DNA from: Pleomorphomonas koreensis DSM 23070
Lineage (GTDB): Bacteria > Pseudomonadota > Alphaproteobacteria > Rhizobiales > Pleomorphomonadaceae
Reading direction: 5' to 3'
Assembly (NCBI RefSeq): GCF_000425185.1
Contig: NZ_AULH01000010.1
Location: 62,001 to 126,000, forward strand
Length of the DNA stretch: 64,000 nucleotides
Made by a program: the position numbers and the translations under genes
The notes under the pieces: generated by a model
What the model was told of the DNA's origin: nothing
Database searches by the model: none
What the model saw: only the letters and a program-made list of their open reading frames with translations
Part shown: piece after piece, positions 43,559-53,809 of the stretch
How positions within the stretch are numbered: the stretch's first letter is position 1
How the letters are laid out: the number at the start of each line of letters is the position of its first letter

Positions 43559-45049
43559 ATGTTCAGTCGCAGCCTGCCGCGCTTTGCCGATCTCGGAAGC
43601 TTTGTCGCCCATCTCGAAGCGCAAGGCGACGTCCGCACCGTGACGGCGCCGGTCGACATGCGCCTCGAAGCGACGGAGATCCACCGGCGGGTGATCGCGG
43701 CCGGCGGGCCGGTGCTGCGCTTTGCCGCGCCCACCGTATCGGGCCAGCCCTCGGCGATGCCGGTGATCGCCAACCTGTTCGGCACGCGCCAGCGTGTCGC
43801 CGCCGGCCTCGGCACCGACGTGGACGGCCTCGCCCGGCTCGGCCGCATGATGGCCTTCCTGCGCTCGCCCAAGCCGCCGCGCTCGCTGAAGGAGGCCGGC
43901 GGCCTCTGGCCGGTGGCGCGGGCGGCGCTCAACGCCCGGCCGAAAACAGTCAACGATCGCGGCCGCTGGGGCGACCTTCCCGTCGATCTCTCGGCGCTGC
44001 CGATCCAGACCTGCTGGCCTGATGACGCCGGGCCACTGATCACCTGGCCGCTGGTGATCACCCGGCCGCCCGGCGCCGACGACCTCAACGCCTACAACGT
44101 CGGCGTCTACCGGATGCAGGTGCTCGACCGGACGAGCGCCATCATGCGCTGGCTGCCGATGCGCGGCGGCGCCCAGCATCACCGGCAATGGCTGCGGGCC
44201 GGCGAGACCATGCCGGTGGCCGTGGTGATCGGCGCCGACCCGGCGACGCTGCTCGCCGCCGTCATGCCGGCGCCGGAGGGGGTGACGGAGCTGGCGCTGT
44301 CCGGCCTGATCGCCGGCAGTCGCCTCGCCATGACGCCCTGCCGCACCATTCCCCTGCACGTGCCGGCGTCGGCCGAGATCGTGCTGGAAGGGACGATCAC
44401 CGCCGGCGACATGGCGCCCGAGGGGCCGTTCGGCGACCATACCGGCTACTACAACCCGCCCGAGATGCACCCGGTGTTCCGCCTGACGGCGATCCGGGCA
44501 CGCGAGGGGGCGCCCTATCTCACCACCTTCACCGGCCGGGCGCCGGACGAGCCGGCGGTGATGGGCGAGGCGCTGGCCGAGGTGTTCAAGCCGCTGCTGA
44601 TCGAGGCGATCCCGGAGATCCGCGACCTCTGGCTGCCGCCGGAGACCTGCTCCTACCGTGTGGCGGTGATCGCCATCGACAAGCGCGTCGCCGGGCAGGC
44701 GCGGCGGGTAATGATGGGCTTCTGGTCGCTCTTGCCGCAGTTCACCATGACCAAGATGGTGATCGTCGTCGACGACGATATCGACGTCCGCTCGTGGTCC
44801 GACGTGATGTGGGCAGTGGCGACGCGCGCCGATCCGGCCCGCGACACGCTGGTGCTCAATCGCACGCCGATCGACCATCTCGATTTCGCCTCGCCGCTGG
44901 AAGGGCTCGGCGGCAAGATCGGCATCGACGCCACCAACAAGATCGGCGCCGAGACGACGCGCGAGTGGGGTCGGGTGATGAAGATGGACGCGGGAGTGGT
45001 GCAGACGGTCGATGCCCGCTGGGCCGAACTGTTCGGGGAGGGGCCATGA
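43559..45049 (+). CDS. ubiD: 4-hydroxy-3-polyprenylbenzoate decarboxylase UbiD
   Basis: A prenylated-FMN-dependent decarboxylase of ubiquinone synthesis. ATG 43559 gives 496 residues, the size of E. coli UbiD (497), with GAGG upstream; an in-frame extension to 43484 is possible. The prFMN site NVGVYRMQVLDRTSAIMRW and the acidic EGPFGDHTGYYNPPE segment are present. It overlaps ubiX by 4 bases, its cofactor-supplying partner, and is divergent from ubiT. Confidence 0.92.
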   Translation: MFSRSLPRFADLGSFVAHLEAQGDVRTVTAPVDMRLEATEIHRRVIAAGGPVLRFAAPTVSGQPSAMPVIANLFGTRQRVAAGLGTDVDGLARLGRMMAFLRSPKPPRSLKEAGGLWPVARAALNARPKTVNDRGRWGDLPVDLSALPIQTCWPDDAGPLITWPLVITRPPGADDLNAYNVGVYRMQVLDRTSAIMRWLPMRGGAQHHRQWLRAGETMPVAVVIGADPATLLAAVMPAPEGVTELALSGLIAGSRLAMTPCRTIPLHVPASAEIVLEGTITAGDMAPEGPFGDHTGYYNPPEMHPVFRLTAIRAREGAPYLTTFTGRAPDEPAVMGEALAEVFKPLLIEAIPEIRDLWLPPETCSYRVAVIAIDKRVAGQARRVMMGFWSLLPQFTMTKMVIVVDDDIDVRSWSDVMWAVATRADPARDTLVLNRTPIDHLDFASPLEGLGGKIGIDATNKIGAETTREWGRVMKMDAGVVQTVDARWAELFGEGP

Positions 45050-45612
45050 TGAAGATCGTCGTCGGCATCAGCGGCGCCTCGGGCGCTGTGCTCGGCCGCG
45101 AAGTGCTGCGGCAGCTCGGCGCCGCCGGCGTCGAGACGCATCTCGTCGTCACCACCGGCGGCGAGCGGACGGTTCACCACGAGCTGGGTCCGGACGGCCT
45201 TGCCGAGCTGCGGGGAATGGCGTCGGTGGCGCACGACATCGGCAATCTCGGCGCGTCGATCGCCTCCGGCTCATTCGGCGCCGACGCCATGGCGGTGGCG
45301 CCCTGCTCGATGCGGACGCTGGCCGCCCTGGCGCATGGCTTCGGCGACAACCTGCTGACGCGGGCCGGCGACGTCATGCTGAAGGAGCGGCGGCGGCTGG
45401 TGCTGCTGCCGCGCGAGGCGCCGCTCACCGAGGCGCATCTCAACGCCATGCTGATGCTCACCCGCATGGGTGCCATCGTGGCGCCGCCGGTGCCGCCGTT
45501 CTATGCCCGGCCGGAGACCATCGACGACATGGTCCGGGAGATGGCGGCGCGGGTGCTGTCCTGGCTCGCTGTCGATCCCGGCGCCGCGCTGACGCGCTGG
45601 CGCGGCATCTGA
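45046..45612 (+). CDS. ubiX: flavin prenyltransferase UbiX
   Basis: A 188-residue flavoprotein making the prenyl-FMN cofactor for UbiD. The FMN-binding VVGISGASGAVLG N-terminus, the MAVAPCSMRTLAALAHGFGDNLLTRAGDVMLKE region and the conserved LLPREAPLT are all seen. It overlaps the ubiD stop (ATGA), giving a coupled cofactor-enzyme pair. Confidence 0.95.
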   Translation: MMKIVVGISGASGAVLGREVLRQLGAAGVETHLVVTTGGERTVHHELGPDGLAELRGMASVAHDIGNLGASIASGSFGADAMAVAPCSMRTLAALAHGFGDNLLTRAGDVMLKERRRLVLLPREAPLTEAHLNAMLMLTRMGAIVAPPVPPFYARPETIDDMVREMAARVLSWLAVDPGAALTRWRGI

Positions 45613-45616
45613 GCCC

Positions 45617-45645
45617 TTGTCAGTTCGCATTTCTGCGGGTATAGC
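45617..45645 (+). promoter_or_regulatory. sigma70-like promoter for leuA leader
   Basis: TTGTCA (45617-45622), exactly 17 bases, TATAGC (45640-45645). The predicted start near 45652 is one base before the ATG of a 40-codon leucine-containing ORF, so the leader would be leaderless or nearly so. Confidence 0.6.
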
Positions 45646-45652
45646 CCTTGAT

Positions 45653-45775
45653 ATGACCACGAAGACCGACATCACGCGCTTCATCTCCGCCGAGGGCACC
45701 GCCCGCGGGGATCGCGCTCGGATGCTCGGCTCGCTGCTTCGTCTCGGCCTTATCAGCGGTTGCCGGGTCCAGTGA
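45653..45775 (+). CDS. putative leuA leader peptide
   Basis: A 40-codon ORF starting one base after the predicted transcription start. Five of ten residues near its C-terminal part are leucine (MLGSLLRLGLI), a cluster expected of a leucine attenuator leader peptide. It ends 148 bases before leuA, with alternative hairpins in between. The N-terminal 23 residues have no known role; similarly leaderless attenuation peptides are known in rhizobia (for example trpL of Sinorhizobium). Confidence 0.45.
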   Translation: MTTKTDITRFISAEGTARGDRARMLGSLLRLGLISGCRVQ

Positions 45776-45822
45776 GGGAGCGCCCGGCGGCCGATAGCCC
45801 GCCGCTGGCCATGAGCTCTCTC
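45762..45822 (+). promoter_or_regulatory. alternative RNA hairpins upstream of leuA
   Basis: GCCGGG (45762-45767, inside the leader ORF) can pair with CCCGGC (45783-45788), while overlapping CGGCGG (45785-45790) can pair with CCGCCG (45799-45804); the two are mutually exclusive. An outer stem joins GAGGGAGC (45774-45781) to GCTCTCTC (45815-45822). No clear U-tract follows, so a classic terminator form is not proven. Confidence 0.4.
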
Positions 45823-45842
45823 GTACTCCCCCTTACGCTTGA

Positions 45843-47633
<1,791 letters not shown>

Positions 47634-47657
47634 TTTCTCGAGCTTCAACAGAACAGG

Positions 47658-47690
47658 CCCTCCGATTCGCGCGAATCGGAGGGTTTTTCT
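47658..47690 (+). terminator. rho-independent terminator after leuA
   Basis: CCCTCCGATTC (47658-47668), loop GCGC, GAATCGGAGGG (47673-47683), then TTTTTCTTT. A perfect 11-bp stem with a U-tract. Confidence 0.92.
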
Positions 47691-47704
47691 TTGGCTTCGC
47701 ACAT

Positions 47705-47737
47705 AAAAACCGGGCGGCGGGTTGCCCCGCCGCCCGG
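47705..47737 (-). terminator. rho-independent terminator after [FeFe] hydrogenase gene
   Basis: On the minus strand a perfect 12-bp stem (47737-47726 with 47721-47710, loop GCAA) is followed by TTTTT. It lies 28 bases after the hydrogenase stop and faces the leuA terminator. Confidence 0.92.
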
Positions 47738-47764
47738 CTGTCAAAGTCTCGAAAGCGCCAGGTC

Positions 47765-49615
47765 TCAGTAGACCATGGTGCTCATCTTGATCTCGCCCCA
47801 GATCTCCTTCACCGTCAGCTCCAGCTCGGCCTTGCGGTCGGTGTAGAAGGTGTGCAGGAGGTGGTGCGCCTTCTCCGAGTTGGGCGAACCCAGGAAGTCG
47901 CGGTAGAGGGCCTTGACCTGCTCGTTGTTGTGCGACTGGCGCACCTTGGCGGCGCGGTCGATGCCGAACATCGTCTCGCGGCGCTTCAGGGCATAGGGCA
48001 GGTACTGCTTCTTGGAGCGCAGCGTGCCGCCGCCGTCGACGCAACCGCCGGGGCAGGCCATGATCTCGATGAAGTCGAAGTCGGCCTCGCCGGCCTTGAT
48101 CGCCTCCATCAGCGCCCGCGTCTCGCCGAGGCCGTGGGCCATGGCGATCTTCACCTCGCCGATGTTGCCGCCGAGGTCGACGGTGGCCGAGCGCACGCCC
48201 TCGAAGCCGCGCAGCTGCGTCAGCTCGATCTTGTCCAGCTCCTTGCCGTTGACCACCTTGTAGACGGTGCGGAGCGCCGCCTCCATGACGCCGCCGGTGG
48301 TGCCGAAGATGACGCCGGCGCCGGAATACTCGCTCATGTAGGGGTTGTCGAAGGTCGACGGCTCGATGGTTCTGAGGTCGAGGCCCTCGCGCTTCAGGAG
48401 ACGGGCGAACTCGCGCGTCGTCAGCACGACGTCGACGTTCGGCATGTCGTCCTCGCCGAGCTGCGGCCGGACGATCTCGTCCTTCTTGGCCGTGCAGGGC
48501 ATGATCGAGATGACGCGGATCTTCTTGGGGTCGAGCCCCATCTTGACCGGCAGGTAGCTCTTGGCGATGGCGCCGACGACCGCCTGCGGCGAGCGGGTGG
48601 ACGACAGGAGCGGCAGCAGCTCGGGATAATGGACCTCGGCGAAGTTGATCCAGGCCGGGCAGCAGGAGGTGATGGTCGGGCGCTTGCGCTCGCCGAGGCG
48701 ATGCAGCAGCTCGGTGCCTTCCTCCATGATCACCACGTCGGCGCCGAAGTTGGTGTCGAGCACGATGTCGACGCCGAGCTTGCGCGAGGCGGCGATGATC
48801 TGGCCCTCGACGTTGGTGCCCGGCGCCATGCCGAACTCCTCGCCGAAGCCGACGCGGATGGCCGGCGCGAACTGGAGGACGGTGGTGATCTCCGGGTCGT
48901 AGATGTAGTCGAGGACGCGATCGGTCTCGTCCTTTTCGGCGAGAGCGCCGGTCGGGCAGACCAGCACGCACTGGCCGCAGGTGACGCAGGTCGAGTCCTT
49001 CTGGTTCTTGCCGTGGCGGAGGCCGATCGCCGTGTCGAGGCCGGTGCCGGTGACCACCAGCGCGTCGACTTCCTGGTAGTTGCGGCAGACCGTGACGCAG
49101 CGCTGGCAGCGGATGCACTTGGTCATGTCGCGGACCATGGCCGGCGACGAGCGGTCGACCTCGCGGGTGGCGACGCGGGCCGGCGTGAAGAAGCGGTTCT
49201 CCTTGAGGCCGACGAACTGGGCGACGTCCTGCAACTCGCAGGCGCCGTGGCGGATGCAGGTGGCGCAGTCCTGCAGATGGTCGGCCATCAGCAGTTCGAC
49301 TTGCAGCTTCTGCATGTCGCGCACCTTCTTGGTGCGCGTCTCGACGGCGAGGCCATCCTTCACCGGCGTGTTGCAGGCCGTCACCATGTGGGTGCTGGCC
49401 TGGCCGGGCATCTGGATCTCGACCAGGCAGACGCGGCAGGTGCCGGGCGTGTGGTCGATGTCGGCCAGCTCGCACAGCGTCGGGATGTAGAAGTCATGCC
49501 GGCGGGCGGCGGCGAGGATCGTCTCGTTCGGATAGGCCGTGACGGCCTTGCCGTTGATCTTGAAGCCGACCGTGGCCTCGGTGCCGACGGGGATCAGGGT
49601 TTCGACGTTGCACAT
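47765..49615 (-). CDS. hydA: [FeFe] hydrogenase catalytic subunit
   Basis: A 616-residue hydrogenase with the full accessory-cluster set of the CpI type: [2Fe-2S] (Cys48, 60, 63, 81), His113/Cys117/120/126 cluster, two [4Fe-4S] clusters (Cys167/170/173/177 and Cys210/213/216/220), then the H-cluster domain. The H-cluster motifs are TSCCPAW (318 proton-relay Cys, 319 ligand), MPCTAKKDE (Cys374) and EIMACPGGCVDGGG (Cys521, Cys525), so the active site looks canonical. About 90 residues follow the last ligand. It starts 4 bases after the fusion flavoprotein gene, its presumed electron-transfer partner. Maturases HydEFG are not in the window. Confidence 0.95.
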   Translation of the reverse strand: MCNVETLIPVGTEATVGFKINGKAVTAYPNETILAAARRHDFYIPTLCELADIDHTPGTCRVCLVEIQMPGQASTHMVTACNTPVKDGLAVETRTKKVRDMQKLQVELLMADHLQDCATCIRHGACELQDVAQFVGLKENRFFTPARVATREVDRSSPAMVRDMTKCIRCQRCVTVCRNYQEVDALVVTGTGLDTAIGLRHGKNQKDSTCVTCGQCVLVCPTGALAEKDETDRVLDYIYDPEITTVLQFAPAIRVGFGEEFGMAPGTNVEGQIIAASRKLGVDIVLDTNFGADVVIMEEGTELLHRLGERKRPTITSCCPAWINFAEVHYPELLPLLSSTRSPQAVVGAIAKSYLPVKMGLDPKKIRVISIMPCTAKKDEIVRPQLGEDDMPNVDVVLTTREFARLLKREGLDLRTIEPSTFDNPYMSEYSGAGVIFGTTGGVMEAALRTVYKVVNGKELDKIELTQLRGFEGVRSATVDLGGNIGEVKIAMAHGLGETRALMEAIKAGEADFDFIEIMACPGGCVDGGGTLRSKKQYLPYALKRRETMFGIDRAAKVRQSHNNEQVKALYRDFLGSPNSEKAHHLLHTFYTDRKAELELTVKEIWGEIKMSTMVY

Positions 49616-49619
49616 GGTC

Positions 49620-51620
49620 TCACGCCGCTCCTTCGGGGATGGAGTGTTCGGTGATCACGGAATAGATGCGGTAGCAGCGCATGCAGCGCATGGACTCCTT
49701 GTAGGCGTCCTCCGAGCTGATGATCTGCTCGACTTCCCCGAACATGGTCTTGCGCACTTCCGGCGACAGCTCCGGATGGTGGACGCGGTATTCGTTCTTG
49801 ACCGGCACCTCGATGCAGTCGTTGGAGAACAGCTTGTTCTTCTCCAGGATCTGGCGGATGCGCGAGCGCGGGAAGAAGCGCGTCGAGCCGAGGCGCAGGT
49901 AGTCGTCGATGTTGCGGGCGGCCTTGAGGCCGTTGGCCATGGCGGCGATCAGCGTCGACGGGCCGAGGTAGCAGTCGCCGCCGGCGAACACGCCCGGCCG
50001 CGAGGTGGCGAGCGATTCCTTGTCGGCCACCACCCAGTTCCACTTGCTCATCTCGACGCCGTCCTCGGGCTTGACCGAGCCGGTGTCGACCTGCTGGCCG
50101 ATGGCGGCGATCACCACCGAGCAGGGCATGACGTATTCGCTGCCGGGGATCGGCCGCACGTTGCGGCGGCCCTTGGCGTCGACCTCGGTCTGCTCCATCT
50201 TCGTCAGCTTGACGCCGACCACCTTGCCATCCTCGGAGACGATGGACACCGGGTTGGTCAGCACGTGGAACTCGATGCCCTCGTCATGGGCGGCGACCAC
50301 TTCCTCGCGGTCGGCCGGCATGTCGGCCTCGGTGCGGCGATAGACGAGATGCACCTTCTTGGCGCCCATGCGGACGGCCGAGCGGACGCAGTCCATGGCG
50401 ACGTTGCCGCCGCCGACCACCACCACTTCGCCGTCGATCGGATGCGGCTTGATGCCGGCGACGTGGTCGTGGACCTTCAGGAGGAAGCCGATGCCGGACT
50501 CATAGCCGACGAGGCTGGTATCCTCGTTGTCGCAGCCCATCTTGGTGCCTTCCTGGCAGCCGAGGGCCAGGAACACCGACTTGTAGCCGCGCTTCATCAG
50601 GTCATCGACGCTGAAATCCGTGCCGAGGCGCTGGTTGAAGAAGAAGCGGCCGCCGAGATTGGTGATGGCGTTCATCTCGTTGAGGAGAACGTCCTTCGGC
50701 AGGCGGTAGGACGGGATGCCGATGGCGGCCATGCCGCCGGCCTCGCCCTGGGCCTCGAAGATGTCGACATGATAGCCGCGCATCAGGAGGTGGTAGGCGC
50801 AGGAGACGCCGGCCGGGCCGGCGCCGATCACGGCGACGCGCTGGTCTTCCGGCAGCACGTGGGCGATCATGTCCTTGGAGAACACCAGCGGGTGCGGGCC
50901 GGTCTGGTACTCGGCGACGTAGCGCTTGAGGATCTTGATGCCGACCGCCTCGTCGACCATCTTGCGGCGGCAGGCCGCCTCGCAGAAGCGGACGCAGACG
51001 CGGCTGCAGGTGGCGGCCATCGGGTACTTCTGCAGGATGACGCCCAGCGAATGCTCGGGCTTGCCGTCGCGGATATAATCGATGTAGCGCGGCACGTTGA
51101 CCTTGGAGGGACAGGCCTCGATGCAAGGCGCCGTCATGTAGCTCATGGCGTGCTGGGCGCGGGCCGGCTGCTTCCTGGCCAGCTCGGCCTCGAACTCGTC
51201 GCGGAAGGCTTCGATGGCCTTGACGAGGGCGGTGCCGCAGGACTGGCCGAGGCCGCAGAGCGAGGTGGCGCGCATCTGCTCGGACATGGCGGCGATGCCA
51301 TCGAGGTCGAGGTCGCCGTCAAGGCCGCGGCGCATGGCGCCGAGCGCATCGCGCACCAGCACGGTGCCCATGCGGCAGGGGGTGCACTTGCCGCAGGACT
51401 CGTCGGCCGCCTTGCTCAGATACTGCCAGAAGGTGTCGAGAAGGTTGACCTTCTCGTCGAAGACGAAGAAGCCGCGATCGGCGACGAAGGCGCGAATCGG
51501 GTTGTTGTCGTCGAATACCTCGAAATCCTTGAGGTCGGGAGGCGTGGCGCCCTCCGCGGCCTTTCCCTGGCGGTAATCGTGGACGACGCCGTCCCACACG
51601 CCATAAACAACCTGTGCCAT
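49620..51620 (-). CDS. NuoF Fe-S domain / GltD-like NADPH oxidoreductase fusion, partner of HydA
   Basis: A 666-residue cytoplasmic flavoprotein. Residues ~50-135 match only the C-terminal [4Fe-4S] domain of NuoF/HydB (ESCGKCTPC, Cys76/79/82, and Cys122 in SLCGLGQS); the NADH/FMN domain is absent. From ~155 on it is a glutamate-synthase small subunit (GltD/NfnB-like) module: two cluster regions (Cys166/170, and Cys205/209/213/217), an FAD site VIGAGPAGVSCAYHL (~264) and a second Rossmann with VHLVYRRTEADMP, the NADPH-type motif. A C-terminal MRCMRCYRIYS tail adds two Cys. Lying 4 bases before hydA, it most likely passes electrons between NADP(H) and the hydrogenase; this pairing is inferred. 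Confidence 0.88.
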   Translation of the reverse strand: MAQVVYGVWDGVVHDYRQGKAAEGATPPDLKDFEVFDDNNPIRAFVADRGFFVFDEKVNLLDTFWQYLSKAADESCGKCTPCRMGTVLVRDALGAMRRGLDGDLDLDGIAAMSEQMRATSLCGLGQSCGTALVKAIEAFRDEFEAELARKQPARAQHAMSYMTAPCIEACPSKVNVPRYIDYIRDGKPEHSLGVILQKYPMAATCSRVCVRFCEAACRRKMVDEAVGIKILKRYVAEYQTGPHPLVFSKDMIAHVLPEDQRVAVIGAGPAGVSCAYHLLMRGYHVDIFEAQGEAGGMAAIGIPSYRLPKDVLLNEMNAITNLGGRFFFNQRLGTDFSVDDLMKRGYKSVFLALGCQEGTKMGCDNEDTSLVGYESGIGFLLKVHDHVAGIKPHPIDGEVVVVGGGNVAMDCVRSAVRMGAKKVHLVYRRTEADMPADREEVVAAHDEGIEFHVLTNPVSIVSEDGKVVGVKLTKMEQTEVDAKGRRNVRPIPGSEYVMPCSVVIAAIGQQVDTGSVKPEDGVEMSKWNWVVADKESLATSRPGVFAGGDCYLGPSTLIAAMANGLKAARNIDDYLRLGSTRFFPRSRIRQILEKNKLFSNDCIEVPVKNEYRVHHPELSPEVRKTMFGEVEQIISSEDAYKESMRCMRCYRIYSVITEHSIPEGAA

Positions 51621-51705
51621 GCTGCCACCCCCATTTGGTTGGGCGTTCCCCTACACGTCTGTCACAGGCGAGCGACTGCCGGGGAAATGTGTCCGTATCA
51701 GCCAT

Positions 51706-51734
51706 GCCATAATGTAGGGGCAGCTATTCGACAA
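51706..51734 (-). promoter_or_regulatory. candidate promoter of [FeFe] hydrogenase operon
   Basis: On the minus strand TTGTCG (51734-51729), 17 bases, TATGGC (51711-51706), predicting a start at about 51699 and an 79-base leader. The FNR-like box overlaps its upstream edge. Confidence 0.45.
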
Positions 51735-51747
51735 TGACGAAAGTCAA
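51734..51747 (-). promoter_or_regulatory. FNR-like box at -41.5 of [FeFe] hydrogenase operon
   Basis: On the minus strand TTGACTTTCGTCAT, one mismatch from the TTGAC-N4-GTCAA form of FNR/Anr boxes. Its centre is exactly 41.5 bases upstream of the start predicted from TATGGC, the usual position for FNR-activated class II promoters. Confidence 0.5.
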
Positions 51748-51999
51748 ACGGCGGGTGGAACCGTAGTTGCTTTCTCCCTTTTTCGATTTAGATGCTTCCC
51801 ATTCTCAGCTTTCACGTTACGCGTTAGTGCGTATAGAGGTGAATTCCTATCCGTAGATCTTCGCAAGAACTTGGTTCGGAGGCCGTTTTCCGCTCGTGAC
51901 CTGTCGGCGCGGCCGGCGTTTCCCCGCGCCGCGAATTGGTCTAGTGTCGGCCCGATCCTTTCCCGGGTGGCCCGTCTCCGCCCGATTGCAGGTTCCGCC
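51748..51999. other. non-coding divergent region upstream of the SsuA-like gene
   Basis: About 250 bases with an AT-richer part (51760-51860) and no supported gene. It separates the hydrogenase operon from the ABC importer operon. The importer's promoter was not identified with confidence. Confidence 0.35.
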
Positions 52000-53013
52000 A
52001 TGACAGTTTCCTCCATGACCGCGGGCGTGAGCCGCCGCCGCTTTCTCGAATGTCTCGCCGCCGCCGGTCTTGCCGCGCTGCCCGTTCCGGCGGCTTGGGC
52101 GGCCGGGCTCGACCGGCTGACCGTCTGGGGCATGCCGGCGTCGCCGTCGGTGGTGCTGGCGCGGGCGGTGGCGTCGGGGGCGCTGGCGCCGTTGGCCGGC
52201 GAGGCGCGCTTCGACGTCTGGCGTACTGCCGACCAGATGCGGGCCGGCGTCGTCTCCGGCGACATCGAGCTGTTCGCCGCGCCGAGCTATGCCGCCGCCA
52301 ACCTCTGCAACCGCGGCGCCGGCGTTCGCCTCGTCAACGTGCTGACCTGGGGCCTGCTCTACGTCTTCGCCGGGCCGGGGGTGAGCATCGGCGGCATCGA
52401 CGACCTCCGGGGCAGGACACTGCTGGTCGGATCGAAGAATGACGCGCCGGACCTTCTCACCCGCTTCGTGCTGAAGGCGGCCGGGCTCGATCCGGACAAG
52501 GATCTCAAGCTCTCCTATGTCGGCACCTCGGCCGAGGCGGTGCCGCTGATCCTGGCCGGCAAGGCCGATGCCGCCGTGCTGCCGGAGCCGGCGGCCAGCG
52601 CCGCCGAGATCAAGGCGAGAGAGGCCGGCGTCGCCGTCACCCGCGCCCTCGACGTCACCGAACTCTATGCCGCCCGCACCGGCCGCCCGGCCGGCGTGCC
52701 GCAGGCCGGCCTCGCGGTGACCGAGCGTTTCCTCGACGCCCATCCCGACGTCGTTGCAGCGCTGCATGCGGCTTGCGTCGAGGCGGCCGGCTGGGTGGCC
52801 GCCAACCCCGGGGAGGCGGCGGCACTGATCGCCGGCCCCCTGAAGCTGCCGGCGCCGATCGTCGAGGCGTCGCTGCCGCGCTTCCGCCTGAAGGTCGCCT
52901 CGACGGCCGAGGCGCGGGACGACCTCGAAGCCTATTTCCGGGCGCTGATGACGCTGTCGCCGGACATCGTGGCCGGACGCCTGCCGGAGCCGGCCTTCTA
53001 CTGGGGGCACTGA
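52000..53013 (+). CDS. ABC transporter substrate-binding protein (SsuA/NMT1-like), Tat-exported
   Basis: A 337-residue periplasmic binding protein of the SsuA/TauA/NMT1 class. A twin-arginine signal (SRRRFLECLAAAGLAALPVPAAWA) covers residues ~11-35. The mature protein starts LTVWGMPASPSVVLARAV and contains the family segment DDLRGRTLLVGSKNDAPD. The ATG 52000 was chosen because it gives a normal signal n-region; longer upstream frames do not. Its ligand (sulfonate, nitrate, cyanate, pyrimidine or other) cannot be told. The class is exported with the two following genes as one importer. Confidence 0.85.
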   Translation: MTVSSMTAGVSRRRFLECLAAAGLAALPVPAAWAAGLDRLTVWGMPASPSVVLARAVASGALAPLAGEARFDVWRTADQMRAGVVSGDIELFAAPSYAAANLCNRGAGVRLVNVLTWGLLYVFAGPGVSIGGIDDLRGRTLLVGSKNDAPDLLTRFVLKAAGLDPDKDLKLSYVGTSAEAVPLILAGKADAAVLPEPAASAAEIKAREAGVAVTRALDVTELYAARTGRPAGVPQAGLAVTERFLDAHPDVVAALHAACVEAAGWVAANPGEAAALIAGPLKLPAPIVEASLPRFRLKVASTAEARDDLEAYFRALMTLSPDIVAGRLPEPAFYWGH

Positions 53014-53017
53014 GGCC

Positions 53018-53809
53018 ATGGCCGGGCGCTTCTGGCGTCGATTTTTCAGTGGCGAACGCCGCTGGGCAGCGCTCGGCATCCTCGCCGTGCTGGCGCTATG
53101 GGAAGCGGGGCACCGCGTCTACGGCGACTTCGTGCTGCCGTCGCCGCTGGCCACGCTCACCGCCCTCGGCCGCCTCACCCTTGACGGCGATCTCGGGCCG
53201 GCGATCCTGACCACGACGCGCGACGCGCTTTCCGGCTTCCTGGTGGCGACGCTGATCGGCTCGCTGCTCGGCGGCCTCGCCGGCCGCTCGACGCCGCTCC
53301 GGGCCATGCTGCAACCGGTCGCCACCATGCTGATCGGCGTGCCGGCCATTGCCTGGGTGGTGCTGTCGCTGCTGTGGTTCGGCGGTTCCGGCCTCGCCGC
53401 CACCTTCTCGGTGGCCGTCGCCGTGGGGCCGTTGGTGTTCGCGGCGGCGACGCAGGGCACCCGCACCGTCGACGGCGGCCTCAGGATGATGGCCCGCTCC
53501 TTCCGCGTGCCGTTGCATGTGCGGCTTGCCGACGTCTACCTGCCGCATGTGCTCTCCTACCTGCTGCCGGCGCTCGGCGCGGCGCTGGCCATGAGCTGGA
53601 AGGTGGCGGTGATGGCCGAACTGCTGTCGGGGGCCGGTGGCATCGGCGACGGCCTTGCCGCGGCGCGCGCCGAGGTCGACACCGCCCGGACCATGGCCTG
53701 GGTGGTGGTGGTGGTGGCGCTGCTGCTGATCGTCGAGCGCCTGGTCATCGAGCCGGTGCGCCGCTATTTCGAGACCTGGCGGCGCGGCCTGCCGGGGGAG
53801 GCGCCATGA
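53018..53809 (+). CDS. ABC transporter permease (SsuC/TauC-like)
   Basis: A 263-residue inner-membrane permease with about six hydrophobic segments and the EAA-type loop GGLRMMARSFRVPLHVRLADVYLPH. It starts 4 bases after the binding-protein stop and overlaps the ATPase start by 4 bases (ATGA), a standard three-gene importer. Confidence 0.9.
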   Translation: MAGRFWRRFFSGERRWAALGILAVLALWEAGHRVYGDFVLPSPLATLTALGRLTLDGDLGPAILTTTRDALSGFLVATLIGSLLGGLAGRSTPLRAMLQPVATMLIGVPAIAWVVLSLLWFGGSGLAATFSVAVAVGPLVFAAATQGTRTVDGGLRMMARSFRVPLHVRLADVYLPHVLSYLLPALGAALAMSWKVAVMAELLSGAGGIGDGLAAARAEVDTARTMAWVVVVVALLLIVERLVIEPVRRYFETWRRGLPGEAP

